Of a stretch of 64,000 nt of DNA, positions 59,410 through 64,000 are shown piece by piece (positions within the stretch are counted from its first letter, which is position 1; each line of letters opens with the position of its first letter). The notes under the pieces are model-generated. The model ran no database searches. It saw nothing but the letters and a program-made list of their open reading frames with translations, and had not been told where the DNA came from. The stretch comes from Luzula sylvatica (Eukaryota > Streptophyta > Magnoliopsida > Poales > Juncaceae): contig OX326957.1 of NCBI GenBank assembly GCA_946800325.1, positions 47,848,307-47,912,306 on the forward strand, given 5' to 3'. The translations under genes were made by a program, and so were the position numbers.

Positions 59410-60682
59410 CTCGCGCAAAAAGAAAAATCACAAAATTATTTTTTTGGGGCAGGAAAATCGTGAAAGAAGACTGGCTTGAGTTTCATTCTTCTTTTGCATA
59501 AATAACCCTATCAGTATGATATATTATGAACAAGCCCTTTTCAATTTCATTCCCGCTTTATTTATTTTATTTTTCTTGTAGTATATTTTCATAAATAAAT
59601 GAATAATATGTAAACTATTAATATATTATTAATTAGTGATTTAACATATTCAATTGTTATATATTGTTGAAATTTATTTGTTTAGTTCTTTTAATATAAT
59701 GTTGTGGTACCTTGTAAAATTTCTCAAGATAGGTATGTCATTGTCTGAATTTCGAGCATTCCACACTTGTGGAATGTAGATCTTCAATTTCTCATCCACC
59801 AACATAATAATTGTTTAATAGTAGATATGAGATATGAGATATGTACATCCACGTATGGATGTCTGTGATATTCAACGACATAAAATATTTTTCTAGGATT
59901 TTCTGAAAACTCCCCAAGTTTTTTGTATTTTAAAGAAATGATTCTATTTTAGTCTACATGAAATATGAAATAATGAACTGCCTTCTTTTTTAGGGCAAAT
60001 ATTATAATCATAAAAAGTCAACAAATTAATACAGATAATTACGTGATAGAAAAATAATATGATTTAATTGACTTTATTTTGGTTATAATATATTGCCAGG
60101 TAAATTGTGGACCAAAACAACTTTTATATTTATATTTATATTATATTACAATTAATAGCACGAAATCTAGTCAGCTAAATTTTTTAAACCAAAACACTCG
60201 GTCATCTAACTTCTATTTTCCATTTCTTATTTACTCTTTAAAGAATAATAATAAAACATAAAATGAAGTAAACACTGGCAAAAATTATGTAAATAATGTT
60301 TACTTTTTAGATGATTCAATTCTTAAAATATATCATATAATATAATTTTAGTTTTGAAATTATAACCATCCACGAAACCCACTAATTAGTTGAACAATAA
60401 ATGGATCCGTAAGTAAAATATTATACAAAACTAGAAAACAATTAGTCAATTTCATCCGTTAAGTAATGACTGTATAATTAAATGATGGCGTGACATTATG
60501 TCATAAAAAAATTGTTGACATATCAAACAATTTGTATACAAATCTAATAACATTTTAAACAAAAAACCTAAAAAATATTAAACAACCCAAGCTCACTGAT
60601 CGAATATGACATGACGATACAAGTATTTTTTATGACATGATTTCAATGTCACATCATCAGTTAACTGTGCAATCACTTAAGG
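59410..60682. other. AT-rich spacer
   Basis: No gene, RNA or defined element recognised. Confidence 0.5.
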
Positions 60683-60690
60683 GATGGATG

Positions 60691-61205
60691 TAGGGATATC
60701 AACGGGGCGGGTCGGGTTCGGGTAAGCCTCCTCCATATCCGAACCCGAATTTTCAGGTATTACCCGAACCCGAATCCAAAATACCCGCGGGTAAAAAATC
60801 ATACCCGAACCCGAACCCGTTACCCGAAAATCACCTATATAAAATCTCAAAAAAAAAAATCTAAAAAATTATTATTAAAATTCGTAAAATCACCAACAAT
60901 TTCATATACGTAAAACAAATAATATGTACAAAATACATTAAAAATGCAAATATTACAAATAATTAATCTATAAAACATCACAAATTTTCATATCATTGGG
61001 TATTTTCGGGTATTTCTCGGGTATTTTTTCGGGTTCGGGTATACCCGCGGGTAAAAAATTACCCCCGTAGGCCGTACCCGAACCCGGAGCGGGTATTTTT
61101 TTTCGGGTAAAATCCGACCCGCGGGTATTTTTTTCGGGTATTACCCGCCCTGTTCGGGTCAGGTACCCGCGGGTTCGGGTTTTACCCGACCCATTGACAT
61201 CCCTA
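60691..61205. mobile_element. hAT-type non-autonomous element rich in CGGGTA/TACCCG
   Basis: The element starts TAGGGATATCAACGGG and ends CCCATTGACATCCCTA. It is flanked by GATGGATG on both sides (60683-60690, 61206-61213). The two outer thirds are made of ACCCGAA and TTCGGGT words that can pair across an AT-rich middle. The 8-bp duplication and TAGGG ends match the element at 18946. Confidence 0.88.
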
Positions 61206-61534
61206 GATGGATGGAGGTTAACGAAGGTGTAGTGTCATATGCTTATGTAATAGTTATGAATGATTGTGTAATGCAACATTGTTTATTCGTGAAAATTTCT
61301 TCTTATTATTATTGTTAAGTGTATATGTTTTATTTTAATCTTAAAAGAATAAATCTTAAATGACAATCTCGATCATATCATCAAAGTGCGTAACTGATTG
61401 TGCTCACACTAGTATGTTTGCAAACTGATTGTTACGTTTTACTAACAATAGATACCGATTATCAAGTTTAGGACATGTGTATGTAATATAGATCACAATA
61501 TTAGAATGACCACCACATGGAAATATGTATAGTT

Positions 61535-62549
61535 TGAAAGAAATACAGTTTCGGATCAACCGTAAAATTGTACACAAGGATGAACGAATGTAAACGTACA
61601 TTTGTAGCCATAACTTTCAGTGAGAAAATCCGATTTGAATGGTTCAAATTGGGTTAGATAGATAATGAGATTATCTATAACCTTCATGTAGAAATATATT
61701 TCATATGAACGAAGTATAAGTATCGTTTATGTGAAATACCGAAAGGGTGCAACAGTATGACATACAGTTAGTAAAACAGTCATAACTTTTACATACGAAC
61801 TCCAATTGGACTGGGGCAAATTGGGTTGTGTAGATAATAAGATTATATACAACTTTAATGTTGGTTGATTTTTTGTCAGAGAAATTTATCAATTTCGTTT
61901 GGACAGAATACTGAACAGGTTCATGCACTTTTCTATGTGAAAGGGTGTATATTGGATATACATGCCTCTTGGCTAATCCTAATCCTATTTGATATAAATA
62001 GGATACTTTCTCTCTCATCCTGACTAAGAAATTGAGCAATTCATTCTGCCAAAGACACCAAAAAAAAGAGAGAATTCAGATTTAATCTTTCGATAGTGAA
62101 AATGTGCGAAGAGAGAGAAATCGAGAAAAGAGTTTCTCGAAAGATAGAGAATCAATTCGATCGAGCAAGTTCGCCGGTGCATCATCTAGGCAGTTGCATC
62201 CGCGACCGACGTCTTACGAATCAAGGTGGATACAAGTAGAGGAGCGACACTTGTGGCTCTTTCGGTTGTGATCGATTCGGACGAGTAGATTGAGTCGGAG
62301 ACAAAAATCAAGCGAATCGGCGAAGTCAACGAGCGGTGAAAGACGCGTGGTGTGGGACGCGCGAATTGTCACCAACGTGACAGGAGATAGAAGGCAGCGA
62401 TCAACCCTTCGAGTGCAATCAATTTTGCACCGTTATGAATCTATCCTTCTATTGCATCGTACCCTCGAAGTCATGACGTGATCTCGGGAATCGGGGAACC
62501 GGACCTTCATTCCGCTGCGCGGGCCCGGGGTCGGGAATATTCCCCAACA
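61535..62549 (+). mobile_element. Possible solo LTR
   Basis: The segment has LTR-like layout: AT-rich left part, TATAAATA at 61993-62000, a pyrimidine-rich stretch, then a GC-richer right part ending GGGAATATTCCCCAACA. A TG start at 61535 and CA end at 62549 would be flanked by TAGTT. The 5-base match could be chance, and the left end is uncertain. No internal retrotransposon domains are present. Confidence 0.35.
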
Positions 62550-62679
62550 TAGTTATTGTCACATCGATTTCCATAACAGATAGTCTGGTAAATCCTACGA
62601 CATGAGGTTGTCGTGACTTCGTGTGTGTTCAACTTCATACTTTAATACATTTGTATGCTATGTTATGCGGATACTTAAA

Positions 62680-62800
62680 AAATACAGAAGTATCCTGAGG
62701 ATACGAATACCCAATACAGATACGGATACGATACGGCTCCGATACGTATCGGATACACCACGTGGTGTATCCGATTATTTTAATATTTTTTTTTGATACG
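62680..62800. repeat. GATACG-rich fragment
   Basis: Contains ATACGGATACGATACGG and CCGATACGTATCGGATAC, related to 45318-45725. The palindrome GGATACACCACGTGGTGTATCC includes a G-box core. Confidence 0.55.
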
Positions 62801-62894
62801 ACTGGGATACTGTAGGATACTGTTGGTTCAAATTTCCTAGGATTTGATTATCTCAAAATAATGTCGATACCACTAATCTGTTTGTGGGAGTAAC

Positions 62895-63222
62895 ATTTAT
62901 AGAGATAGAAGACGTAACCCACAAAAGGATCAAAAGAAGAATCAAGACGTCGCAAGTCAAGACGGTGAAGAAACGATGACACGAAAACGCATGATCAAGT
63001 GAAGATATCAAGACATCGAAGATTCCGCAAGTTGGGGTATCACACAAATCACCAAAACAATTTATAGAGATAGAATACGTAACCCACAAAGAAGAAATCA
63101 AGACGTCGCAAGTCAAGACGGTGAAGAAACGATGACACGAAAACGCATGATCAAGTGAAGATATCATGACATCGAAGATTCCGCAAGTTGGGGTATCACA
63201 CAAATCACCAAAACAATTTATA
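62895..63222. repeat. Two tandem ~160-bp units
   Basis: ATTTATAGAGATAGA begins units at 62895 and 63060, and a third partial start is at 63216. The second unit lacks about 9 bases. The ORF at 62853-63203 is a reading of this repeat. Confidence 0.9.
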
Positions 63223-63328
63223 GGTATCCCTAAACTTGTTTATGAATTATTAAGCTCAAAATTAGTCAAAGAAATATATTCGAAATCCATCAAAAAGATG
63301 AAATAACAAATGAGGTTGACAGAAATAT

Positions 63329-63840
63329 GTCCGTTATAACGGACCATCAATGTCCGTTGTAACGGACATTCTCGTCCTCTTCAAGAATGGCAAACACAGT
63401 ATAGTCCGTTACAACGGATTCACCAGTCCGTTGTAACGGACACCCACCAAGCGTTGTAACGTAAGTTTCACCGTTACAACGCTAATTAATGCCAACTTGA
63501 AGAAAAATCACATAACTATGTCCGTTGTAACAGACATTGAACTCACTTCAGTATACCAAATATTACTCTATGTCCGTTGTAACGGAATAACCAATCCGTT
63601 GTAACGGACAAACACCAACCGTTGTAACGGAATAATCTTCGTTATAACGGATATATAAAACAAACCTGAAGTGAGGTCATAGTTGAACGTCCGTTGTAAC
63701 GGATTGTGTAGTTCGTTATAAGGAACTCTTAATTCATGAACTCCGTTATAACGGACCTTATTTCCGTTGTAACGGACTATGAAAAATACGAATATATTGG
63801 CCGTAACGGCTAGTTTGACTTTTGGTCCGTTGTAACGGAC
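63329..63840. repeat. Array of ~17 near-palindromic CCGTTGTAACGG motifs
   Basis: Starts include 63329, 63352, 63404, 63426, 63451, 63470, 63520, 63572, 63595, 63619, 63639, 63689, 63712, 63742, 63763, 63800 and 63825. The consensus is GTCCGTTGTAACGGAC; several are the perfect palindrome with TTATAA in the centre. Spacing is irregular, about 10 to 50 bases, with a higher-order repeat between about 63400-63510 and 63570-63670. Each motif has two opposed AACGG cores, the word recognised by R1R2R3-Myb and related Myb factors. Confidence 0.92.
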
Positions 63841-63878
63841 TGTGCAGAAAAAGCAAGATAAGGGAAATGTCTATGTGT

Positions 63879-63888
63879 TATATAAATA
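63879..63888 (+). promoter_or_regulatory. TATA box downstream of the palindrome array
   Basis: TATATAAATA is followed by a CT-rich stretch and, at 63954-63985, two copies of TAGCTTTGCACCTTG. This looks like a promoter and transcript start, possibly the U3/R border of an LTR that continues beyond the window. Confidence 0.6.
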
Positions 63889-64000
63889 GAACTCTTCCCT
63901 CATTCTCTCTCATTACCTCAACCATTATATTTTCCCAATCAAAGAAGAAAATCCTAGCTTTGCACCTTGTAGCTTTGCACCTTGTCCTTGAGTTTAATCT

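Noticed and set aside
61404..62039. ORFs in the putative LTR
   Set aside because: They cross the TATA-like and leader-like region and show no retrotransposon domains.
63329..63840. CRISPR-like array of short repeats
   Set aside because: This is plant nuclear DNA. The repeats are short near-palindromes with irregular spacers, and no Cas genes are present.

Overview
This is AT-rich nuclear DNA from a flowering plant, most likely a eudicot. It carries intron-rich plant genes with short exons and AT-rich introns, plus Helitron, hAT and Mutator-like non-autonomous elements, microsatellites and LTR-like sequence. I cannot name the species. Exon coordinates below were derived by hand from splice sites, reading frame and recalled family conservation. 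No alignment or transcript evidence was available.

Seven conserved single-copy style genes could be rebuilt exon by exon, each with a total length that fits its family: the spliceosomal intron-binding helicase Aquarius (AQR, minus, 5362-10863, 12 exons), F-actin capping protein beta (plus, 23071-24598), a p23 Hsp90 co-chaperone (minus, 24833-25844), the GTPase DRG1 (plus, 48046-50199), sphingoid base C4-hydroxylase (plus, 51058-52330), a small Agenet-like protein (minus, 52941-53546) and the SPRY-RING ubiquitin ligase RKP/KPC1 (minus, 54593-58926). A CCCH zinc-finger gene (33367-34734) has a truncated paralogue downstream. The right-hand gene block (48-59 kb) is ordinary. The left 47 kb is heavily rearranged.

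The left part is built from a duplicated module. Arm A (about 665-4500) and arm B (about 38385-44600) are near-identical and inverted, about 34 kb apart. A third, more diverged copy C (about 26850-31570) is also inverted relative to A. Each module carries a gene for a proline-rich protein with a conserved hydrophobic N-terminus and a conserved basic Cys-containing tail. The low-complexity core differs completely: Ala-Pro dipeptides in A and B, Pro runs with a GLRTAA spacer in C. A fourth member (14901-15995) lies between the two ends of a collapsed AQR copy. Arms A and B also hold the AQR leader and first ~39 codons placed in front of a small two-exon ORF, which looks like a chimeric gene.

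Mobile elements are unusually well delimited. A 2530-bp Helitron (41499-44028) sits in arm B, and paralogous empty sites in the same window mark its exact ends. Two hAT-type elements with 8-bp target duplications (18946-19433, 60691-61205) and a 173-bp Mutator-like MITE with a 9-bp duplication (17290-17462) are visible. The right end of the window (61.5-64 kb) is LTR-like. It contains about 17 copies of a near-palindromic 16-mer (GTCCGTTGTAACGGAC) upstream of a TATA box.
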